Assembly: GCA_964453205.1 (NCBI GenBank)
Contig: CAYVRC010000023.1
Coordinates: forward strand, 1 to 46,878
Length of the DNA: 46,878 nucleotides
From: Crateriforma sp964453205
Lineage (GTDB): Bacteria > Planctomycetota > Planctomycetia > Pirellulales > Pirellulaceae
Direction of reading: 5' to 3'
Shown in pieces: positions 17,098 through 24,909 of this stretch. Within the stretch, counting starts at the first letter, position 1; every line of letters begins with the position of its first letter. The position numbers and the translations under genes are program-made. The notes beneath the pieces were generated by a model. It did not search any database. It was not told the origin of the DNA and saw nothing but the letters and a program-made list of their open reading frames with translations.

Positions 17098-18594
17098 TCA
17101 CTCCGTCTGCAAGACACGCTTGGCCAACGAGGTTGTCTTTTCACCTTCGCCGTGCAGCAGATAAGAACAACCTGCCAAGTAGCGTGATCGCCACGTCGGG
17201 TGGATCTGGTAGTAATCCTCCAACGCGGCGGAACTGAACTTGTAATCGTGGGCGTCGTTGCCCTTGAGGAACACCAATTCACGGGCCCGCCCGATCACGT
17301 CGGTGGCGACCGCGGGTCGCTCGGTCAAGTTCAGCACGGCTTCGGCGGCAGCCTTTCGGTCGGTGCCCACTTGCTTGAACAAACGGTCGATGCTGGCGTC
17401 TCGGTCGGACGCCGGCGTCAAATCGAGAAGATCGACGTTTCCCATCCGGCCACGCGCCTCGGCCGACTCCCGAAAATGCGGAATGAAAGCGGCGTTCTGC
17501 AACAACAGCCATTGCCGGGTCTGCTCGTCGTGGACGTTTCGATACAGGTACCGCATCGCGTTGGACGTGGTGACCGCGTGCAGTGGCACGATGGCGGCCT
17601 GTCGTGAAACCATTTCGGCCGCGGCGATCATGATTCCGTCATAAACGCTTTCCGGATGCACGCCGGACCGGATCAAATCCACGACAAAATCTGCAGCTTG
17701 TTCCGGTGTTGCGGTTCGTAGCTCTTTGACGACGGTGGCCGATTCGACCGGCTTCCGTTCGGCCGAGAACCATCCGCCGGACAGTCGGCCGACACGATTC
17801 CAATTCGATCGGCCGACACGATCGACGTCCAAATCGGACTCGGCGGGATTGGGGTCCCCGGTGTGATTCAAAATCGCGTAGCACAACGATCGCACCACCG
17901 CCTCGGCGTGCTGCCAGCCGATGACGTCGAGCGTGCGGAACGCGTTGGCCAGATAAATTGATTTGTGGCCGATGCTTCGATAGTCGCGTGCGGCGTGCTT
18001 CGCCAACAGATTCAAGATCCGGCCGGCGGGCGCCGTTCTCGCAACGACCGTCGCCGCGGCGTCGGCCGCTTCGACATCCCAATTCGCCATCGCCCGATCG
18101 AGCTTATCGAGGGCTTTGACGGGCTCGGGTAAACGCAGCGAAGGCGCCGCCGCCATCGTCCAGTCGCCTTCGCGGACATCCGACTGCTGGGCACGTTTGA
18201 AGTAATCGACGCTCCACAAAAGCGGTGTCCAGCGGTGTTCGTCGACACCGGCCAGGGAGGCTTGGTGGGCCGAGTGAACCACCAAAACACTATGAAACTT
18301 GAAACCGACCGAGGGCCGAGGTTGAACGTTGCGAATGCCGGCCAAGAAAAGCGCCGCCAAGAGTTGTTGGTAACTTCGGCCCGTCCGGATCTCGTCCAGG
18401 ACTCGATCGACGGTCTTTTCTCGCGGCGTGTTTTCCAACAGTTGGACGAGCGGTTCGATCTCGGCACTGAAACGCACGTGGCCGGGGGCGACTTGCAGCT
18501 CGTCTGCCCGAAGTCGTGGCAGCCAGCACAGCCCGGTCGCCCCGCCAGCGGCGACGGCAAGCGAATTTCGGACGAATTGTCTTCGATCTTGCAT
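17098..18594 (-). CDS. Tat-signal protein of unknown function
   Basis: The ATG at 18594 gives MQDRRQFVRNSLAVAAGG, a short twin-arginine signal with a hydrophobic core, so export is likely; upstream codons in the open frame look like spacer. About 498 residues, largely helical by composition, with no catalytic motif that I recognise. A few striking stretches are FKFHSVLVVHSAHQASLAG and SVYDGIMIAAAEMVSRQAA, where His residues might be functional. The gene lies 135 bp downstream of the RND permease on the same strand and could be transcribed with it. The family is not recognised, and no function is proposed. Confidence 0.7.
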   Translation of the reverse strand: MQDRRQFVRNSLAVAAGGATGLCWLPRLRADELQVAPGHVRFSAEIEPLVQLLENTPREKTVDRVLDEIRTGRSYQQLLAALFLAGIRNVQPRPSVGFKFHSVLVVHSAHQASLAGVDEHRWTPLLWSVDYFKRAQQSDVREGDWTMAAAPSLRLPEPVKALDKLDRAMANWDVEAADAAATVVARTAPAGRILNLLAKHAARDYRSIGHKSIYLANAFRTLDVIGWQHAEAVVRSLCYAILNHTGDPNPAESDLDVDRVGRSNWNRVGRLSGGWFSAERKPVESATVVKELRTATPEQAADFVVDLIRSGVHPESVYDGIMIAAAEMVSRQAAIVPLHAVTTSNAMRYLYRNVHDEQTRQWLLLQNAAFIPHFRESAEARGRMGNVDLLDLTPASDRDASIDRLFKQVGTDRKAAAEAVLNLTERPAVATDVIGRARELVFLKGNDAHDYKFSSAALEDYYQIHPTWRSRYLAGCSYLLHGEGEKTTSLAKRVLQTE

Positions 18595-18729
18595 GGCGAA
18601 TTCCGGGGTCGAGGAGTCATCGAGTTCGACGCGTCGACGTTGACGGCCATCTGCCATTGTAGGGCATCGACCGGCCGATCGTGAATTCGATTTTCAACTG
18701 GACATCGGAACGGTTTCCGCCGCATGATT

Positions 18730-21700
18730 TCAGGCGGGGATGCCCGTTGCCGGCGCGACGACTTCCTCGGCTTCCCCGGCGGGGGTCGGTTTCAACACCG
18801 CCATCAAGTCTTCCAGGATCAAGTACAGACAGGGAACCAAGACGAGAATGATCGCGGTGGCGAACAGGATTCCGAATCCCAAGGAGATCGCCATGGGGAT
18901 GATGTACTGGGCCTGAAGCGAATCTTCGAAGATCAACGGGACGAGTCCGCCGAAGGTCGTCACGGTGGTCAGCAAGATCGGTCGGAAGCGTCGCAATCCG
19001 GCTTGGCTGATCGCTTCGAACGCGGACATTTCCCCGCGGAGCTGGTTGGCGTAGTCGATCATGATCAGCGAGTCGTTGATGACGACGCCCGAAAGCGCGA
19101 TCACGCCCATCAGGCTGACCAAGGACAAGTCGTAGCCCAGCAGCATGTGCCCGAAGATCGCCCCGACGATGCCGAACGGGATCGCCACCAACACGATCAG
19201 CGGTTGAATGTAGCCGCGAAACGCGATCGCCAGCAGCGAATAGATCACCGCGAGTGCCAGCCCGAACGATCCCCACAGCGAAGCGGTGGCCTGACGCATC
19301 TCCGCGTCACTGCCTTCGAAACTCCAGGTGATTCCGGGATAGTCGCCACGCAACAGCGGCAATTCGTCTTGCTGCAAAGCCGTCAAGACTTGCGTGATCG
19401 CACGCTTGGGCTCCACGTCCATCGAAACGTTGATGACGCGGCGACCGTCGCGGCGGCTGAGTGACGAAAACGCGACGTTCTTTTCGACTTCGGCGACTTC
19501 CAGCAAGGGCACTTCCGCGCCGGTCGGCGTGCGGATGACCAAGTCTTCCAAGTGATGGATGTCCTCGCGTTGATCTTCGGGCAGCTTGACGCGGACTTCG
19601 ATCTCGTTGGTCCCACGGAGTAGCCGCAAGGCCAGCGAACCGAAGTAGGCGCCCCGCAATTGGTCGCCCAGTTCTTCGTCGGTCAAGCCGAGGGCTCGGC
19701 CTTCGGGACGCAGCCGAAAGTCGTATTGATTTTTGCCGCGATTGAAGCTGTCGCTGACGTCGCGAACGTTGGCGTATTTCTCGACCCGCTCGACGAACGC
19801 CCGCGCGGCCTTTTCCAGCACGTCGATGTCACTGTGGCTGAGGTCGACGCTGATGTCGCGGCGATACCCCCCGGGGCCGCTTTCGGCTTCGAAAGTCACC
19901 TGATCGACACCGGGCAAGTCGCCGATCGATTCTCGCCACAACTCGATGACGTCTTTGGCGGTCATGTCGCGTTCGTCCGGCGGCTTCATGACGATTTCCA
20001 CGTCGATGAAGCTTTGACCGCGGACGTTCGTTTTGATGCCTTCGGCGACTTCGTGCAGATTGTGTTCGTCGAACATCCGCAAGCTGGCGACGGTCACGGC
20101 GTCGGCGATCTCGGCGGCTTGATCTTGCGTCGTTCCGACGGGCATTCGCACGCCGGCTTCGATCTCGTCGGCCGAAACCTCGGGCATCAGGATCATGCCC
20201 ATGTGAGCACTGGTGGCGTAACCGACGACGATGATGAATAAGCCGAACGCGATCGACGCGGTGACGTATCGGAATCGCAGACAGCCGCGTAGGATTGGGC
20301 CGAAAACCGCTCGGACCGTGCGATTGAACGAGCGGCTGAACCACTGTTGTCCGCGATGGATCCACCGCCCCAGTCGGCTGAAGCCCAAACCGGCGAAGCC
20401 GAGTCGCCGCAGGAATCCTCGCCTGCGGGGCGCTTCACCGACGTCGCGCGTGTGGGCCAAGTGCGCCGGCAAAATCAACAACGATTCGACCAGCGACAGC
20501 GTCAAGACGATGATGACGACGATCGGCAGCGGCTGCCAGAATTTTCCCGTTTCACCGGGGATGAAGATCAACGGCACGAAGGCGACGATGTTCGTCAAGA
20601 TGCTAAAGATGACCGGGCTGGCGACTTGCTGCGTGCCGCTGATCGCGGCCGATTCGTGATCGGGTTCGCTTTGACGTTTTTCGTAGACGTTTTCGCCCAC
20701 GACCACCGCGTCGTCGACGACGATACCCAAGACGACCAAGAACCCGAACAGCGAAATCATGTTCACGCTGACGTCAAAGGCGGGCATGAACAACAGGCCG
20801 CCGATGAACGACACGGCCATGCCCGTCATGACCCAAAACGCGAGACGCAATTCCAAGAACAGCGCCAAGATCACCAGCACGATGACGACGGCGAGAAGTG
20901 CGTTTTCGAGCACCAAGTAAAGCCGCCGCCGGAATTCCTCGGCGTCGTTGCTGTCGATCCGCCACGTCACGCCCGGCGGCAGCCCGACTTCGAATTCGCT
21001 CATCGTCTTTTCGACCGTCTTCGCGATGTCGATCGGCGACTGAGAACCGACGCGAAAAATGTCCAGTTCCACGGACGGCGTGCGGCTGAATTGGGAGTGA
21101 AAGCCGACTTCTTCGAAGCCGTCCCGGATCGTCGCCAAGTCGCCAAGCGTTACCGTTTGACCGTCGCGACCGGAGACGATTTCGATGCCCGCGAATTCGT
21201 CGGCCCACTGCTTGCGGGCCTTCACACGAAGCAGGATTTCACCGGAATTGGTTTGCACCGACCCGGCCGCGACGTCGCGACTGGACGTGCGGATGATTTC
21301 TGCCACGTCGGACAGCGTCAAACCGTATTCACGCAAGTTTTGACGCGGTATTTCGACGTGGGTGACGTAGTTGGGAACGCGGCGGAGTTCGACTTGCGTG
21401 ATCTCGTCGGTCGCCTGCAGCTGATCGCGCAGCTGCTCGGCCAACTTGCGGAGCGTCCAGATGTCGACCGGACCGTAGATCGCGACCTGCATGACGTCCT
21501 GTTGTTGCGATTGCAGTCGGACCTCGGGCTGTTCGATCTGTTCGGGGAACGTGCGGATGCGATTGATCGCCTGCTCGATCTCTTGAAACGATTTGATCCG
21601 CCCGTCGCCGGGGATCAACTCGATCAGGACCTCGCCTCGTCCCTCGCGGGCCTCGCTGGTGATCTCGCGGATGCCTTCGACGCTGCGGATGGCACCTTCG

Positions 21701-21933
21701 ATCGGTCGCAGGATCCCCTGTTCGACTTCTTCGGGAGAGGCGCCGGGGTAGCCGACGGTGACTTCGACGATGTCCAACTGGAATTGCGGGAACACTTCCT
21801 TTTGAATCGTGAAGGCCGACCAGACGCCACCGCCCAACAGCAAACACATCAGCAGGTTGGCCGCGATCGAGTTGCGAGCCATCCAAGCGATGGGGCCTTT
21901 GCGGGTCGACGTCTCGGGCAACGGCTTGGTCAA
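18730..21933 (-). CDS. RND efflux transporter permease (second system)
   Basis: A 1067-residue RND pump with the duplicated membrane-periplasm layout. The TM4 proton-relay motif GIVVDDAVVVGENVYEKRQ is intact, and the second half has PFGIVGAIFGHMLLGYDLSL and GVVINDSLIMIDYANQ. It begins with an ATGA overlap with the adaptor gene, which in turn overlaps the outer-membrane factor gene, so all three parts of a tripartite pump come from one transcript. The C-terminal tail after the last helix is short and acidic. Compared with the plus-strand pump at 9719 it is clearly a paralogue rather than a recent copy. Substrate unknown. Confidence 0.95.
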   Translation of the reverse strand: MTKPLPETSTRKGPIAWMARNSIAANLLMCLLLGGGVWSAFTIQKEVFPQFQLDIVEVTVGYPGASPEEVEQGILRPIEGAIRSVEGIREITSEAREGRGEVLIELIPGDGRIKSFQEIEQAINRIRTFPEQIEQPEVRLQSQQQDVMQVAIYGPVDIWTLRKLAEQLRDQLQATDEITQVELRRVPNYVTHVEIPRQNLREYGLTLSDVAEIIRTSSRDVAAGSVQTNSGEILLRVKARKQWADEFAGIEIVSGRDGQTVTLGDLATIRDGFEEVGFHSQFSRTPSVELDIFRVGSQSPIDIAKTVEKTMSEFEVGLPPGVTWRIDSNDAEEFRRRLYLVLENALLAVVIVLVILALFLELRLAFWVMTGMAVSFIGGLLFMPAFDVSVNMISLFGFLVVLGIVVDDAVVVGENVYEKRQSEPDHESAAISGTQQVASPVIFSILTNIVAFVPLIFIPGETGKFWQPLPIVVIIVLTLSLVESLLILPAHLAHTRDVGEAPRRRGFLRRLGFAGLGFSRLGRWIHRGQQWFSRSFNRTVRAVFGPILRGCLRFRYVTASIAFGLFIIVVGYATSAHMGMILMPEVSADEIEAGVRMPVGTTQDQAAEIADAVTVASLRMFDEHNLHEVAEGIKTNVRGQSFIDVEIVMKPPDERDMTAKDVIELWRESIGDLPGVDQVTFEAESGPGGYRRDISVDLSHSDIDVLEKAARAFVERVEKYANVRDVSDSFNRGKNQYDFRLRPEGRALGLTDEELGDQLRGAYFGSLALRLLRGTNEIEVRVKLPEDQREDIHHLEDLVIRTPTGAEVPLLEVAEVEKNVAFSSLSRRDGRRVINVSMDVEPKRAITQVLTALQQDELPLLRGDYPGITWSFEGSDAEMRQATASLWGSFGLALAVIYSLLAIAFRGYIQPLIVLVAIPFGIVGAIFGHMLLGYDLSLVSLMGVIALSGVVINDSLIMIDYANQLRGEMSAFEAISQAGLRRFRPILLTTVTTFGGLVPLIFEDSLQAQYIIPMAISLGFGILFATAIILVLVPCLYLILEDLMAVLKPTPAGEAEEVVAPATGIPA

Positions 21934-23198
21934 TCCACAACCTCCGCGTCGTCGCCGTCTGTTTCTTCGTCGACTTTTCGCAGCGCGACCCCGTCGGCGA
22001 CGGTGGCCAGTGTCGTGGTGATCACTTCGTCGCCGTGATCCAAACCGTCGCGGACGTAGACGAATCGGGCGTCACGAAAAACGACATCGGCTTGGCGGAT
22101 CTGCAGTTCGTTTTGCCGCATGACCCACACGGTGTCCCGATCGCGCAAGAAATCGCGAGGTAAACGCACCACGTCTTCGATCGGGCGACCTTCGATTTCG
22201 ACGTTGATCAACGAACCCAAGATCAGTGGCGGCGCCTTGGACGTCATCGCCAGCGGGTCGGCGACGGTGATCAGGACTCGGGCCAAGCGGGTTTGCGCGT
22301 CCAAGGCACCGATCATTCGCGCCACAGTGCCGCAACGTTCTGCACCCGCACCCCACGCGTCGACGTTGTGCAGGGTCGCCGGGGAACCCGGCTGGGCAGA
22401 ATCGTCGAGCGTCGAATTCGTGCCACCGGTTTGCTCTCCTTCGGCCGACGCAAACTCGATCCACCGCAGGCTGCGCACCGGCACGGCGGCGGAGACCCAG
22501 TATTCGTCGATGCCCACGAGCCGTCCCAGGTCATCGCCGGTTCCGACCTGGGAACCGATGTGGACCGCACGCGTCAAGACTTGGGCGTCGAAGGGCGCGA
22601 CGATGCGGGTGCGATCCAAATCCAATTGGGCTCGCTCGACCGCCGCTTCGGCCGCTTTGACTTCCGCCCGGATCGAAGCGATCTGAGGTTCACGAAGCAC
22701 GAGCGCACGATTGGCCGCATCGACGGTGACCTGCAGCATCTTGAGTTCTTTTTCGGCCAAGCTCTGTCGACCCGATTCGATCGCCAAAGACGCCTCGGCC
22801 TGTTCCAACTCGCTGCGGCTGATCGACAGGGCGTTTTCGAAGTCGGCCCGATCGATTTTCAGCAACGATTCGCCGCTCCTGATCATGCCGCCGGGAACGA
22901 AGCCGGGGGACAATTCGACGACTTGGCCGCTGACCCGCGACCTCAAGTTGACCTCCTGAGCCGCCTGCACCGTTCCCAGCACTTCGATTTTCGGACGATA
23001 CGTGCCGCGTCGGACGGTGATGGTTTCCACCAGCGCGGACGACTTGCGTTTCGCGTTGATCGTTTGGGCAGTCGGTTCGGTCTGATTGATCAACACGACC
23101 GCTCCGACGCTGGCCGCCAAAATCCCCGCACAGGCGAACACCGAAAAGGCTACTCCCAGCCAGTAACCTGCGGTTCGTGATGCGGGGGAATCCGTCAT
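21930..23198 (-). CDS. RND efflux periplasmic adaptor (second system)
   Basis: 422 residues, normal for the family. An N-terminal membrane anchor (residues about 10-38) precedes the lipoyl half motif (GQVVELSPGFVPGGMIRSGE), a coiled coil, the return half (RTRIVAPFDAQVLTRAVHIG), then the beta-barrel and membrane-proximal domains (for example VIDEYW-like and VRLPRDFLRDRDTVWV segments). It connects the RND pump to the outer-membrane factor. Both ends overlap neighbours by four bases (ATGA), showing tight co-translation. The C-terminus is short and acidic. Confidence 0.92.
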   Translation of the reverse strand: MTDSPASRTAGYWLGVAFSVFACAGILAASVGAVVLINQTEPTAQTINAKRKSSALVETITVRRGTYRPKIEVLGTVQAAQEVNLRSRVSGQVVELSPGFVPGGMIRSGESLLKIDRADFENALSISRSELEQAEASLAIESGRQSLAEKELKMLQVTVDAANRALVLREPQIASIRAEVKAAEAAVERAQLDLDRTRIVAPFDAQVLTRAVHIGSQVGTGDDLGRLVGIDEYWVSAAVPVRSLRWIEFASAEGEQTGGTNSTLDDSAQPGSPATLHNVDAWGAGAERCGTVARMIGALDAQTRLARVLITVADPLAMTSKAPPLILGSLINVEIEGRPIEDVVRLPRDFLRDRDTVWVMRQNELQIRQADVVFRDARFVYVRDGLDHGDEVITTTLATVADGVALRKVDEETDGDDAEVVD

Positions 23199-24808
23199 GG
23201 GGGCGGGGTTTCGGGTGGGATCAGGGCGTCAAGGGATGGTAATCGCAGCGGCCGCACCGGGCCAATTTCCGGATCGTCGCTGTTTCGGTCGTTGTCGAAT
23301 TCGGGCTCCGCGTCACGCGCCGCGTCGGGTTCGGCTTCCCCGGGCGGAATCGCTTCCGGGTCGTCGGATCCGTCGGCGTCCTCCGTCTCGTCGGCTTCGT
23401 CGGTCTCGGTTACCGCTGCGACCGGCGCGGCCGATGTCCGCGGATCGAATCCGCCGGCCAGTGCCAAGTATAACGAAACTCGGATCAATCTTAACTCTAG
23501 TTGGGCGGAAAGCGTTTCGCGCTGCAGGCGTTGCCAGGCGGTGATCGCGGTCAGCACGGCCAGGTAATCTTCGTCGCCGATCAGGTATTGTTCGCGGAGC
23601 TGTTCCGAGGACTGGCGTGCCAGTTCGACCTGTTCGGCGAGATACCGGAGCCTTCGGATTTGATATTTCTCTCGCGCCAGGGCGTCTTCGACTTCGCGAA
23701 AGGCGACCAGCACCGTTTGTCCGTATTCGTTGAACCGCAGACGGGTCAGGGCGGCGGTTCGGTCGACTTCCGCCCGCCGCTGACCGCCGTCGAATAGCGG
23801 GGCGATCAATTGGGACCCGATCGAGACGAACCAGTCGCGGAACAGATTTTCCGGACGATCGGCGGCGTTCAGCAACGATCCGGTCAAATTCAGCCGCGGA
23901 AACTGATCACTGACCGCGGCGGCCAAGTCACGATTGGCCGCGGCGAAGGACAAGTAATCGCGTCGGACATCGGGGCGGCGTCGGAGCAGCTCCGCCGGCA
24001 AGCCGGTCGGCGGCAGTGACGGCAGTTCGGGCAGTTCGGTTCCGGGGGCGTAATCGGCAGCCTGGGGCAGTTCGCCCAACAGGATCGCAAGCTGGTGTTC
24101 CAGCAATTCGACCTGGGCCCGCACGACCGTCCTTTGCTCGAAAGTCGATTCCAGGAGCTGCCGTTGCCGCAGCACGTCGGGGCTGCGAACCAGACCTCGG
24201 ACGAATCGCAACTCCTGGAGTTCCAAACCCGTTTCGTTGGTTTCGATCTGGTCGTCCAGCAGTTCGAGTTGAGCGTTCGCTTCGATCAGTGCCAACCACG
24301 TCCGCGTGACCTCCGCGGCGAGGATCAATGCCACGGTTTGGTAATCCGCGTAGGTGGCGGAGGCTCGGAAACGCTCGGCTTCGACTTGCGATTCGATTCG
24401 CCCCCACAGGTCGACTTGATAGGAAGCGTCGAGTCCGATGACGCTGGGAAAGCGGTCTTCGCCGGGGCCGAAAATGCTTTCCGTGTTGATCACCCCGTCG
24501 ACGTCCGGAAAGAAATCCGACGCCTGACGCCTGGCAAGGGCCCGCGCCGCGGCGACCCGCTGGAGGGCTGCGGCCAGATCATAACTTCCCCGAAACGCTT
24601 GATCGACGCGGGCGTTCAACTCGGCATTGCCCAGCAACGTCCACCATCGCTCGGCCGATTCCCCGAGGCCGCTGTCGGAAAACGGGGCCAAGGGCTGGCT
24701 TGTGAACTGACCGATCGGTTCCCGATTCGCGCAGCCGAGCATGACCGCGACAAGCAAAACAACCTGCCAGGGGATCGGAAAGGTCGGGAGTGATCGAAAC
24801 GAGGCCAT
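23195..24808 (-). CDS. Outer-membrane efflux lipoprotein (TolC/OprM/NodT-like)
   Basis: About 537 residues from the ATG at 24808. The N-terminus ends in a lipobox-like LLVAVMLGC, so the protein is probably lipid-anchored. Two related halves rich in Ala, Leu, Arg and Gln form the helical barrel, with typical family phrases such as YDLAAALQRVAAARALARRQ, ELLRRRPDVRRDYL and LIAPLFDGGQRRAEV. It is the channel of the tripartite pump and the first gene of the operon. After the barrel there is an extra tail of about 85 residues that is acidic and proline-rich, which is not usual for TolC proteins. Confidence 0.93.
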   Translation of the reverse strand: MASFRSLPTFPIPWQVVLLVAVMLGCANREPIGQFTSQPLAPFSDSGLGESAERWWTLLGNAELNARVDQAFRGSYDLAAALQRVAAARALARRQASDFFPDVDGVINTESIFGPGEDRFPSVIGLDASYQVDLWGRIESQVEAERFRASATYADYQTVALILAAEVTRTWLALIEANAQLELLDDQIETNETGLELQELRFVRGLVRSPDVLRQRQLLESTFEQRTVVRAQVELLEHQLAILLGELPQAADYAPGTELPELPSLPPTGLPAELLRRRPDVRRDYLSFAAANRDLAAAVSDQFPRLNLTGSLLNAADRPENLFRDWFVSIGSQLIAPLFDGGQRRAEVDRTAALTRLRFNEYGQTVLVAFREVEDALAREKYQIRRLRYLAEQVELARQSSEQLREQYLIGDEDYLAVLTAITAWQRLQRETLSAQLELRLIRVSLYLALAGGFDPRTSAAPVAAVTETDEADETEDADGSDDPEAIPPGEAEPDAARDAEPEFDNDRNSDDPEIGPVRPLRLPSLDALIPPETPPP

Positions 24809-24909
24809 AGAGCGTCCGGAATAGACGCCGGGGCGAGTTTCCGACAAGTGCAATCAGAAAAAAGGTGCCCGCGCGACGATTTCCGTAACGTGTGCGTCCT
24901 GACGACCGA

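Noticed and set aside
20347..22038. Plus-strand open frame of 563 codons over the minus-strand RND permease
   Set aside because: Asp/Arg/Gln-rich shadow translation; the minus-strand pump is unambiguous.
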